9,216 bases of DNA from contig JARBUQ010000139.1 of the NCBI GenBank assembly GCA_029239545.1, positions 1 through 9,216 on the forward strand, read 5' to 3'. The translations under genes were made by a program, and so were the position numbers. Position 1 is the stretch's first letter. Each line of letters starts with the position of its first letter. The notes under the pieces were generated by a model. That model worked only from the letters and a program-made list of their open reading frames with translations. It was not told the DNA's origin and did not search any database. Source of the stretch: Paenibacillus sp. (lineage in GTDB: Bacteria > Bacillota > Bacilli > Paenibacillales > NBRC-103111). This document shows positions 1 through 7,452 of this stretch, in pieces.

Positions 1-1125
1 GGCCTTGAACATATCGCCTCGACTATGACGCGTAGTAAGTCCAATCCAGCCAGCCTTTGCCAAGGCATTCGGAGAAGGCGCGCCGCAACCAGACAGATAG
101 GGGTAGTACAGAATACCCGTTGGAGCAGGGGCAACCTGGTCCAACATGCCCAGAATTTCGGAATAGGATAAATCTCCTTTATCCAAAAGATCCCGCAGCC
201 ATTCGATGGAGCCACCGGAAGCCGAGTGACCGCCCATCCAAAACATGTGATCCGGCAAAGGATGGCGTCCAAAGGCAAGTCCAGAACGATAATCGGCTTC
301 CCCGAGCGCCCTTATGCCGAAGTGCCCCACTAGCGTCTCCGCAGTGCCCATGGAATTATAGACATGCCCAACTTCTGGTTGACCAATCGTCAGGGAAGCA
401 CATACATGATCATGCCCGGCAAGACAAACGGATGTTCCAGGTCTTAAACCAAGCCCTCGACTAACTTCAGGCAGTACGGTTCCTATAAAAGTCCCCGTTG
501 CAACTACAGTTGGAAAATGACTTTCATCAAGTCCAAAATGCTGGATTAACGGCAGATTCCACGTCTGCTTATCCATCCGATACACGAATGTTCGGGCAGC
601 AAGTGTTTCCTCTTCCGTAAACCTTCCTGTAAGTAAATAAGCAACAAAGGAGGAAACGGATAGCCAAACACCGCCTTCAAGCGCCTCGGGCTGTGTTTCC
701 TGTATCCAAAGCAGCTTCGACAGCCCTTGCTTAAAAGACGGGTGAAGTCCGCTTTGGCAAAACTGCTCGTAAGCATCAATTTCACTTTTTATCCGTGCCT
801 CATAGGGTAATGCACACGTCTCAAACCATGGAATAATCATCGTCTTGGCTGCACCGGTTTGGCGATCAACCAGCAGCCCGCTTTCAGCCATACTGGTTAT
901 GCCCACGGAACGAATAGAATGAATGCCCGCTCCAGTTACCACTTCGTTGATAAGTTCGACAACGGTGTTCCACAGATGCTGTGGATCATAGTAAACATAC
1001 CCCTGTGCATGCTGGTGCTTCCGGTTAGCCCTAATTGCCGTAGCCAGCAGGTTTCCATTTTCGTCAGCTACCCCTGCTTTCATGTTCGTTGTACCTATAT
1101 CCAAAGCTAAAAACAAAGTAGCCAC
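1..1125 (-). CDS. FGGY-family carbohydrate kinase (xylulokinase-like), C-terminus cut by window edge
   Basis: This frame has no stop within the window; 375 codons are visible of a family that is usually about 500 residues. The protein should phosphorylate a sugar or polyol with ATP in the cytoplasm. Seen in the sequence: the N-terminal phosphate-binding motif LALDIGTTNMKAG (residues 6-18), an xylulokinase-like stretch near residues 158-190 ending in YRMDKQTWN, AGHDHVCAS with the likely catalytic base D239, SMGTAETLVG after it (the GTS-like motif that opens the second domain), and PYLSGCGAPSP near the cut. The remaining ATP-binding part lies beyond position 1. The start is uncertain: GTG at 1125 gives MATLFLALDIG, but the best Shine-Dalgarno match, GGTGAGG at 1125-1131, sits 8 bases before a TTG at 1116 (MFLALDIG). 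I list the longer form. It follows the GH20 gene by one base, so it belongs to the same operon. The family is clear, but the substrate (xylulose, another ketose such as sedoheptulose, or a polyol) cannot be read from sequence. Confidence 0.93.
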   Translation of the reverse strand, partial: MATLFLALDIGTTNMKAGVADENGNLLATAIRANRKHQHAQGYVYYDPQHLWNTVVELINEVVTGAGIHSIRSVGITSMAESGLLVDRQTGAAKTMIIPWFETCALPYEARIKSEIDAYEQFCQSGLHPSFKQGLSKLLWIQETQPEALEGGVWLSVSSFVAYLLTGRFTEEETLAARTFVYRMDKQTWNLPLIQHFGLDESHFPTVVATGTFIGTVLPEVSRGLGLRPGTSVCLAGHDHVCASLTIGQPEVGHVYNSMGTAETLVGHFGIRALGEADYRSGLAFGRHPLPDHMFWMGGHSASGGSIEWLRDLLDKGDLSYSEILGMLDQVAPAPTGILYYPYLSGCGAPSPNALAKAGWIGLTTRHSRGDMFKA

Positions 1126-1126
1126 C

Positions 1127-3013
1127 TCACCCTGAGAAAGTTCCCGCAGTCACAATGCGATGGTAGGAGCCGCGTCCCAGCGTACCTTCCCTCATGACCC
1201 ACGGAGCATCGAAAAAGAGCCGCTGCTCTTCCAATTCCTCCAACTGGTTAACGCTTCCAGAAAGATAATCTTGAATTCGCTGTTGTGCCGTCTCCAGTCG
1301 GGATAGTACGCCTCCGTATCTGATATCAATAACTTCCCAACCGAATGGCGTGTTCTCGGCTAGCCATATGGTGCGATGGCATTTCCGCAGATGATCTACA
1401 GCACCCCGTAGAGAGTTGATTTCCGATACGATACGCCCCAATTGATCCAAATCATTTGCGTCATAAGCGCTTTTTAACCGTATCCCCATATCGCATTTCA
1501 CACGCAGCACGCCAGCCAGCTGTTCATAAAACACGAAAAGTCGGCCCCAATCCCCGTTCCTTCCTACAGCAGCCGACATCTTCAACTGCAAATCAGCATA
1601 ATGGCCGCTTAACGGCAGTCCTTGCACGTTAGAATCATACAAGCCGATCAACACGTCCTGCCACAACAAAAATTTCGAAGGATTAGATTCCTGCATGTTA
1701 TTTTTGGATATACCTGGCGTTTCATCAAAGGCGTTGAGGGCTAAAAAGTCGTCCCAATTGCCTCCGGTACAGAAAGCAAAGCGTTCAGCCAGCTTCGCCT
1801 CATCCACCTTCTCCGAATACCCATGCTCCGCAAAAAGCTGCATGCCGGCCAAACCGGTAAACACACTCGTCTCCGCGCCATTGTCCCCCCACATGGTAGC
1901 AAAGACGTCACGAACTCCTTCTGATTTACAGGCATTCAATGCGGCTAAAGTGGTAGCCATAGTCTTGCCGTAATTGGGCGCAACACTGCCCCATGTCCAA
2001 ATCCCACCAGCAAATACAGGGTCAGAGCCAAAAGCTCTATGTTTCTCTATAAACGTACGATAAAAAGCTTCGTCATCATGGTAATAATCCCAATAGACGT
2101 ACTGTACATTCGTAGGCATATCGGCTATTACATCCGCTGGAATCTGCCCGTTCAAATCGTAATAATTGCCTGTTTTTGAGCCTAGGCGGAAATACATGTC
2201 ACTCCAAATCATCGGTGAAAGTCCGAACTCACCACAGATATCAACAACATGCTTCAAGTGTTCATTCATGATATCAAAGCGTTTGCGGTAGCCGTTCTGC
2301 TCCAGATAGCGTCCAAGACCCAGCTGATGGGCTTCATCCATCCCAATATGAATATTCTTACTGCGGAACGGAGCCGCCGCCGCCTCAATCAAATGTCGAA
2401 TAAACGTGTATGTTTTCTCACTGCCAACTAACAAAATATCACTGGTATCGCGGATATCTCCGGCGTAGTTCCATTTCAAGGCTTCCGTCAAATGGGCAAG
2501 GGTTTGAATGCATGGCACGATTTCAATACCCAAGGAAAAAGCATAGTCGTCACAAGCCTTCAATTGCTGAGCCGAAAAGCGTCCCCGCATGTAGCCGAAA
2601 TAAGGATACGGCTCAACGGCAAATGTATCTTCTGTATACAGCATAAGCCGGTTTAGCCCCATCATTGCCATTTTTCGCAGCATCGCTTCAACCGATCCTA
2701 CCGTCAAGACCGCATTGCGTGATACGTCTACCATGACGCCATTGGTGTCAAACCGTACATGTTCCGTTAGATGGAAATTGGCTCTGCTCTCGTAATGCTG
2801 TATCCAAAGACCGAATGCACGAAAAAAATGAATGGGCTCTTTATAACGAATCCAGCCTTTCCCGTCTTTAAAGCCTGCTTCCAATTGATTATCGTTTGAT
2901 CGGACGACCTGAATCACTAAACCGTCAGGACTGAGTGTGCATCCTAGCTCCTTACTTACAACACTTAGTCCCGCTTCGAGTTCTTGCAAATCGCCTTCCA
3001 AATGAAGCTTCAT
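1127..3013 (-). CDS. GH20 beta-N-acetylhexosaminidase, GcnA/Hex1-like
   Basis: A 628-residue glycoside hydrolase expected to remove terminal beta-linked GlcNAc or GalNAc. The length is close to that of streptococcal GcnA. Seen: an N-terminal non-catalytic domain (about residues 1-90); a TIM barrel beginning at VDVSRNAVL (95-103; R99 is a likely substrate-binding residue); the GH20 catalytic Asp-Glu pair in HIGMDEAH (D226, E227); PMIWSDMYFR (267-276); YVYWDYY (305-311); GGIWTWGS (336-343). A mainly helical C-terminal region (about 440-620) ends in a charged stretch. In this family E227 is the acid/base and D226 supports the substrate acetamido group, which acts as the nucleophile. There is no signal peptide or membrane segment, so it is cytoplasmic and should act on imported chito- or glycan-derived oligosaccharides. 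Its ATG shares ATGA with the stop of the upstream oxidoreductase frame, and GAGGAG lies 8 bases before the start, so translation is probably coupled to that damaged gene. GH20 activity is near certain; GlcNAc versus GalNAc preference is unknown. Confidence 0.94.
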   Translation of the reverse strand: MKLHLEGDLQELEAGLSVVSKELGCTLSPDGLVIQVVRSNDNQLEAGFKDGKGWIRYKEPIHFFRAFGLWIQHYESRANFHLTEHVRFDTNGVMVDVSRNAVLTVGSVEAMLRKMAMMGLNRLMLYTEDTFAVEPYPYFGYMRGRFSAQQLKACDDYAFSLGIEIVPCIQTLAHLTEALKWNYAGDIRDTSDILLVGSEKTYTFIRHLIEAAAAPFRSKNIHIGMDEAHQLGLGRYLEQNGYRKRFDIMNEHLKHVVDICGEFGLSPMIWSDMYFRLGSKTGNYYDLNGQIPADVIADMPTNVQYVYWDYYHDDEAFYRTFIEKHRAFGSDPVFAGGIWTWGSVAPNYGKTMATTLAALNACKSEGVRDVFATMWGDNGAETSVFTGLAGMQLFAEHGYSEKVDEAKLAERFAFCTGGNWDDFLALNAFDETPGISKNNMQESNPSKFLLWQDVLIGLYDSNVQGLPLSGHYADLQLKMSAAVGRNGDWGRLFVFYEQLAGVLRVKCDMGIRLKSAYDANDLDQLGRIVSEINSLRGAVDHLRKCHRTIWLAENTPFGWEVIDIRYGGVLSRLETAQQRIQDYLSGSVNQLEELEEQRLFFDAPWVMREGTLGRGSYHRIVTAGTFSG

Positions 3014-4286
3014 ATCTTCTTCTCCTCACAAGTGCGTAGTATGGATTCACTGTTCGTTTCAATATCAAGCTGCAGCTGGAGTGGGTGCGTTCGGCGATAG
3101 GGCTGCTCCGTATCAAGCCAAATACGCAAGCGTTCTGCATCCTTATCGAGCAATTGCCCACTAAGTGTCTGCAGCTGCTGCAATGCTTGCTTTGCAAGAA
3201 GAGATCGGCCGTCGCTCACATACTGAACCAACACTTCATAACCTAGTCTACTGCCGCACCTGGCAAGCGCTCTGGCAATAACCAACTCAAGCATGGCTCT
3301 CCGTTCCAGAAAGTAATCGGATTGCGGTGTGGATGTGCTCATTTGCGAATTTAAGTAGGGGATACGATGCAGCTGTTCCAGAACAGGAATAGCGCCTCTG
3401 TCTCCTAACCGCTCTGCTCCTTGGCTGATAGCATCCACATAGTAATAGAGCCCAAGCCACGTATCTGTAAAGTCTTCTTCCCTTGGCTGCATAAGGTCAA
3501 CCACCCGCTGCCATACAGCAATGCTGCGTGAATCTTTCGTCTGCGCGAGGGAATATAACAAGTACACGACATCTGGCATCGCGCCATGATCAGGCGGCAG
3601 CTGGACATACATCATATCCGCAGTCCGGCGAGGAAGCTCAGCACCTTGCAGCTGTTCCATGATCCTTTCGATCAGTAGGGGAACGGCCGCTTGACTTCCA
3701 AGCATCGCTAACGCTTGCGCCAATCTGATTTGCCTCGTACCCGCTGCCTTTTCATCGGATGCAAAATCAACCACCGTTTCACCGCAAAGACGTGAGAATA
3801 TCGCGGTTTCCGTTGTATCAATCAGCTTGCTGCAGCGGATGAATTGACTGCCTGTTTTATTAGCAATCACGATGCCTTCCAGACCTATTTCCTGATCGTA
3901 ACCTACAATGGCAACTGGAAGTGAAGCATAAATGAGCTCAATACCATGCGATAGTAGTTTATCTTCCAGTGCCCGCTTAAGGCGATCTGGATGCAGCAGA
4001 ATATGAACCATGTCAGCAGCACCTGCTTGTGTACCAGACTGCTCCATGACAAACTCAATCAACTCAGGCCAATTCCGATCAACATGCGAAGAAAGGTCAA
4101 GCCACGGACGAAGAGAGGCGGTTAATTCCCGCCCCAAATAAGTCCGTGGCTCAATGATCATGACCTGTTGTCCGGCCTTGGCCATTCGACCGCGCATGCA
4201 ATACCAGCAAAAGAACCCCCGATGATAACAACACCTTTGTTAGCTAATACGGGAATTTCCGCTTCTCATTGGGTCGTCTTGTCCAT
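3010..4286 (-). pseudogene. FAD-dependent oxidoreductase with HEAT-like tail, broken by a stop and a frameshift near the 5' end
   Basis: The expected start is ATG at 4286, 7 bases after GGAGGAG. It encodes MDKTTQ and then hits TGA at 4266-4268. The same frame continues as EAEIPVLANKGVVIIGGSFAGIACAV, a typical N-terminal dinucleotide-binding strand with GGxxxG. Near 4189-4197 the reading frame must change by one missing base to continue as RMAKAGQQVMIIEPRTYLGREL, the second half of a FAD_oxidored-type Rossmann fold. From there a 395-codon frame (3010-4197) is open to its stop. Its residues 1-145 carry the rest of the FAD-type N-terminal half, including KLIDTTETAIFSRLCG (124-139). Residues about 155-345 form helical hairpins resembling HEAT repeats (for example LAQALAMLGSQAAVPLL and GDRGAIPVLEQL). 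I do not see the C-terminal FAD-binding segment usual in this family. An internal start at 4197 or 4185 has no visible ribosome site and would lack the nucleotide-binding loop. Two sequencing errors are the main alternative to a real pseudogene. The role in the pathway is unknown; oxidation of a sugar or glycoside is only a guess from context. Confidence 0.78.
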
Positions 4287-4293
4287 GTCATCA

Positions 4294-4300
4294 CTCCTCC
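4294..4300 (-). promoter_or_regulatory. Ribosome binding site that fixes the original oxidoreductase start
   Basis: GGAGGAG lies 7 bases before ATG at 4284-4286 and only 2 bases before another ATG at 4289-4291. The second ATG opens a different frame that ends after 15 codons. The spacing therefore supports 4286 as the ancestral start, and the frame from 4286 is the one carrying the GGxxxG motif. This is the main support for calling the 5' end of this gene damaged rather than simply starting further downstream. Confidence 0.75.
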
Positions 4301-4311
4301 ACATGCACGTG

Positions 4312-6459
4312 TTATTCCGATACGGAAAGAACAATATTCAGCTTTTCATCCAACATCGGAACGTCTACTTCATACAAATGTTCGCTGATAAGTAACACAG
4401 GAAGCACCTTGCCATTCAACTGCGCGGAAACAAGACTGTTCTCTGATACGAACCGGAACGCACCGCCTTCTTTGAGCTGAAGCGATCGTGTAGAACCTTC
4501 CGATTTCACTTCGCTAACCGCATCTATTGCGACATACTTGTTTGTCAAACCAATTGGTGTCACAGCACCCTCTGAAGGAATAATCAGGTAAAGTACACAT
4601 TGACCTGGCTTCAGCTCATAAGCATGCTGTTCGCCCTGACGCATGATCTTCATCTCACCAGAGAAGTGTTCATAGAGAACAAACTCATCGCCTTCCAATC
4701 CTGGAACGTCGGACGGACCTACTGTGCCATTGACTGAATCCGTATATTTACCTATATGGAACGCGGCAACGACACCGGATGACTTGGCGATATTCCATAG
4801 CTTGAGCGGTACGGTTTCCTTCATAGGATCAAGGAACAAGCAATCAGCCGTAGGGTTCGGCGTTTGCTCACAGCGAATGATTTTTCCGTTGTTATAAATT
4901 AATGGCCATATTTTTGAAGCATCGGTGTTGCCGGGGGCATCACTGAAATAAATTGGACCACCGCTGACCGAGCGGAGTACAGCATTTTGGATATCATCAT
5001 GATTCTTAGTCCAGTACATATCCCAGTCGCCATAATAAAAAGCACCGTGATAGTAGGAATTATAAGCATTTTGCAAGGCATGCTCGGCGAAACCAAATTG
5101 ATCTTGGGGAACGAAATCATCGCTGTTGCGAGACACAGATGACTTAGGACGGTGCCACATATTTTCCGCTGCCATCCCCATGCAGTTAATGATCGTATTG
5201 TTAAAATGTAATGCCGCTGATGCTTCCAGCGCCTCATGAGCAGCAGCTGCAGCCTCACCAATCGACCACTCATGCTTGGTGAAGTTTAAGACGGCGCTTT
5301 GGCTGTCTACTTTTACAAAATCAATACCTTGACGCTCCAAGAAGGAATGCCAAGCATGCCAGAAACCAAAGCCACGGCCCGCATCCGGATATGGAATTAA
5401 GCTCCCTTTGGCATTGCTGTATAGATAATCGCTGAATTGTTTCGCGAGTGGGCTATCCGGATGAATGCCGCCCCAATAACCAGCAATGGTATGCCAGACT
5501 CCGACCCAACGAATGCCATACTTTTCTTTGAGCTGACGGACGGTTCCCGCAAGACCTTGGGGAAATTTCTCTACATCCGCCTCAAACGAGGACAACTTTT
5601 TGTCTATCGTCTGTGACCATCCATCGTCAATCATCACCCATTGCACCGGCAAGTTAGCAGCCTGCATCTCTTCGGCTTTTACCAACAGACCTTCTTCATT
5701 GACCTGATGATAGAACGCATCCCAGCTGCACCAGCCAAGAGAGTCCAGAATTTCAGGATAGGGTTTACGTGCGCGAGGCAGCGTTGGATAATCAAGGGTA
5801 TGCAGCGCAGCTTCCACATGTCGCTCTACAAGCTGGTAAGGATCAGTCCCCGTACCTAATACAAACGATAATGACTCACAGCGCGTTCTTCCTCCTTGAT
5901 GCGAAGAAACGCGAATTTGCAAGCCTTCCTCCATACCGCACACATCCGTTCGGAACACAGGTCCACATACAGGAAGCAAATGGTAGAATGATGACTCCTT
6001 ACGCCACAGCAAAGATTGTGTCCGTTCAGGTAATGTCGACCAGTTTGGGTCAAAATGAGGTCGTGTCCACCAATCTTTATGCTGATAATTGGCCATTAAG
6101 CCATCTATATTCGTCATGCCTTGTGCATGAATGATGATGCCATTCTGAGCGGCAAAGCATTGTTGTTTGCCAAAATCGTTGGCATTTTTCATTTCTCCCT
6201 GCACCGATGTCAGTACAAAGGATTCATAACAGCGGAACTGTAAATGAACAACAGCTGTGTCTGCTTCATTCGAATAGGTTACTTTCGTTTCTGTGTAATC
6301 ACCGAGATGATCAGTTCCCGCAGTCTTTTCGCTTGCTCCGCGCAGAAGTGGCAATGCCGGACCCGAATCTGGCGTCACGGTAACACCAATACGGCCCAGA
6401 ACATCCTGCAAGCCGCTTGAACTTAGATTTTGAAGTTCGATTTCATTTAGTTGAAACAT
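4312..6459 (-). CDS. GH36 raffinose-synthase/Sip1-type alpha-galactosidase-like protein
   Basis: A 715-residue member of the raffinose synthase/seed imbibition protein branch of clan GH-D. Members hydrolyse or transfer alpha-galactosyl groups. Seen: an N-terminal beta-rich domain (about residues 1-230); a TIM barrel opening with LGWCSWDAFY (241-250); VMIDDGWSQ (275-283); VKVDSQ (382-387) with likely nucleophile D385; RNSDDF (444-449), whose Asp pair should include the acid/base; GDWDMYWT (477-484); SGGPIYFSDAPG (499-510). A beta-type C-terminal domain fills about 540-715. The length is slightly shorter than plant enzymes. There is no signal peptide, so it acts in the cytoplasm on imported galactosides. 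AAGGAGG lies 7 bases before the ATG, overlapping the end of the ROK kinase gene, so the two are co-transcribed. The fold and catalytic residues are clear. Whether it is a hydrolase or a transglycosidase, and on what substrate, cannot be told from sequence. Confidence 0.93.
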   Translation of the reverse strand: MFQLNEIELQNLSSSGLQDVLGRIGVTVTPDSGPALPLLRGASEKTAGTDHLGDYTETKVTYSNEADTAVVHLQFRCYESFVLTSVQGEMKNANDFGKQQCFAAQNGIIIHAQGMTNIDGLMANYQHKDWWTRPHFDPNWSTLPERTQSLLWRKESSFYHLLPVCGPVFRTDVCGMEEGLQIRVSSHQGGRTRCESLSFVLGTGTDPYQLVERHVEAALHTLDYPTLPRARKPYPEILDSLGWCSWDAFYHQVNEEGLLVKAEEMQAANLPVQWVMIDDGWSQTIDKKLSSFEADVEKFPQGLAGTVRQLKEKYGIRWVGVWHTIAGYWGGIHPDSPLAKQFSDYLYSNAKGSLIPYPDAGRGFGFWHAWHSFLERQGIDFVKVDSQSAVLNFTKHEWSIGEAAAAAHEALEASAALHFNNTIINCMGMAAENMWHRPKSSVSRNSDDFVPQDQFGFAEHALQNAYNSYYHGAFYYGDWDMYWTKNHDDIQNAVLRSVSGGPIYFSDAPGNTDASKIWPLIYNNGKIIRCEQTPNPTADCLFLDPMKETVPLKLWNIAKSSGVVAAFHIGKYTDSVNGTVGPSDVPGLEGDEFVLYEHFSGEMKIMRQGEQHAYELKPGQCVLYLIIPSEGAVTPIGLTNKYVAIDAVSEVKSEGSTRSLQLKEGGAFRFVSENSLVSAQLNGKVLPVLLISEHLYEVDVPMLDEKLNIVLSVSE

Positions 6460-6471
6460 AGGAAGGCCTCC

Positions 6472-7452
6472 TTATAACCGTTGTTGTTCAAATTCATGAA
6501 GCGCTACGGATAAGCTGGCGGCATCTCCGACATTATCCTTTAAACCCGAAGGCACAATTCCGCAAACACCTAGTGAAATCGGCAGCGCCTCGCGTTTTAG
6601 CTCCTCCATAACAAGAGGGGCAAGCATGGACTCCTGCCGTTCATAAATACTGCCGATGACGATGGTATCCGGATTGAGGATGTCAATTAGGATCGCAAGT
6701 CCTCTGCCTAGCTGCTCACTTACCTTACGGATGACCAGCATCGCCAGCTCATCGCCAGCGTGCGCGGCTTCAAATACATCTTTCGTTGTGAGCTCTTGGA
6801 GCTGATCCTTAGCTTGTGGAAGAATCGTCGATTTTCCTGCTGTGAACCAGTCTTCCGCCATCTTTTGAGCCAGCCGGGCAATACCGCCGCCGCTGCAAAA
6901 CCCTTCGAACGAACCTTGTTTACCATAGCCTAGAGGTCCATCCTCAGCTAAACGGATATGCCCAACCTCGCCGGCCATATCGTTTGAACCTGCATACAAG
7001 CGGCCATTTAGAATTAGACCCGCACCCATTCCGGTACCAAAGGTCAAGAAGATCATATTCTGGGAACCTCGTCCGGCTCCCCATTTCCATTCAGCTAACG
7101 CACAGGCGTTAGCGTCATTTTGCAATCCGACAGCTACATGGAAACGTTCTCGAAAAGGGGCAAGCACATCAATACGGTCCCAGCCAGGTAAATTAGGTGG
7201 CGACAGCACGAGGCCATCCTTACTGCTCAAAGGACCGCCACAGCTAATGCCGATGGCTTGCAGCTTACCTTCAGGATGGCGCTTCAGCAGCTGCTCTAGC
7301 GCGTCACCAAGCTGCACAAGTGCTTCATTCGGCGTTGCTGGAGTCGGAAAGCTTATTTTATCTAAGATGTTAACGGTCTCTCCTGCAGTGATCCCAAGTA
7401 CCGCAGCGCACTTCGTACCTCCGATATCAATGCCACCTAACAGAAGACTCAT
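6472..7452 (-). CDS. ROK-family sugar kinase lacking the zinc-binding cysteines
   Basis: A 326-residue protein expected to phosphorylate a hexose or N-acetylhexosamine with ATP. Seen: GGIDIGGTKCAAVLG (6-20), the phosphate-binding loop; GISCGGPL (68-75); LQNDANACALAEWKWG (110-125) with likely catalytic base D113; LTFGTGMGAGLILNGRLYAG (136-155); GEVGHIRL (161-168) with the conserved H165; and INPDTIVIGS-like C-terminal strand (LNPDTIVIGS, 259-268). The canonical CxCGxxGCxE zinc motif of many ROK proteins reads LGYGKQGSFE (174-183), so all three cysteines are replaced. There is no DNA-binding domain, so it is a kinase and not a ROK repressor. The start at 7452 is chosen because GGAGGAGG lies 10 bases upstream, the motif starts at once, and ATG shares ATGA with the stop of the isomerase gene; the same frame open to 7560 reads through that gene and has no homology-like content. 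N-acetylglucosamine is an attractive substrate given the GH20 neighbour, but this is inference. Confidence 0.94.
   Translation of the reverse strand: MSLLLGGIDIGGTKCAAVLGITAGETVNILDKISFPTPATPNEALVQLGDALEQLLKRHPEGKLQAIGISCGGPLSSKDGLVLSPPNLPGWDRIDVLAPFRERFHVAVGLQNDANACALAEWKWGAGRGSQNMIFLTFGTGMGAGLILNGRLYAGSNDMAGEVGHIRLAEDGPLGYGKQGSFEGFCSGGGIARLAQKMAEDWFTAGKSTILPQAKDQLQELTTKDVFEAAHAGDELAMLVIRKVSEQLGRGLAILIDILNPDTIVIGSIYERQESMLAPLVMEELKREALPISLGVCGIVPSGLKDNVGDAASLSVALHEFEQQRL

Noticed and set aside
57..464. Plus-strand open frame of 135 codons
   Set aside because: It is antisense to the FGGY kinase, whose minus-strand frame carries clear family motifs. The plus-strand product is rich in Arg, Pro and Ser without any domain-like pattern.
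546..785. Minus-strand open frame of 79 codons
   Set aside because: It is an alternative frame inside the FGGY kinase gene and has no ribosome site or recognisable motif.
4266..4268. TGA in the oxidoreductase read as selenocysteine, with the frame change as programmed frameshifting
   Set aside because: I see no stem-loop of the right kind after the TGA, no slippery heptamer at the frame change, and no reason for selenocysteine at codon 7. Mutation or sequence error is simpler.
4287..4311. Possible terminator or promoter in the 25-base gap between the GH36 and oxidoreductase genes
   Set aside because: It holds only a CACGTG palindrome and the ribosome site. There is no stable stem followed by a T run and no -35/-10 pair.
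4899..5273. Minus-strand open frame of 124 codons
   Set aside because: It is a shadow frame inside the GH36 gene covering its catalytic region.
5769..6134. Plus-strand open frame of 121 codons
   Set aside because: It is antisense to the GH36 gene and has no protein-like motifs.
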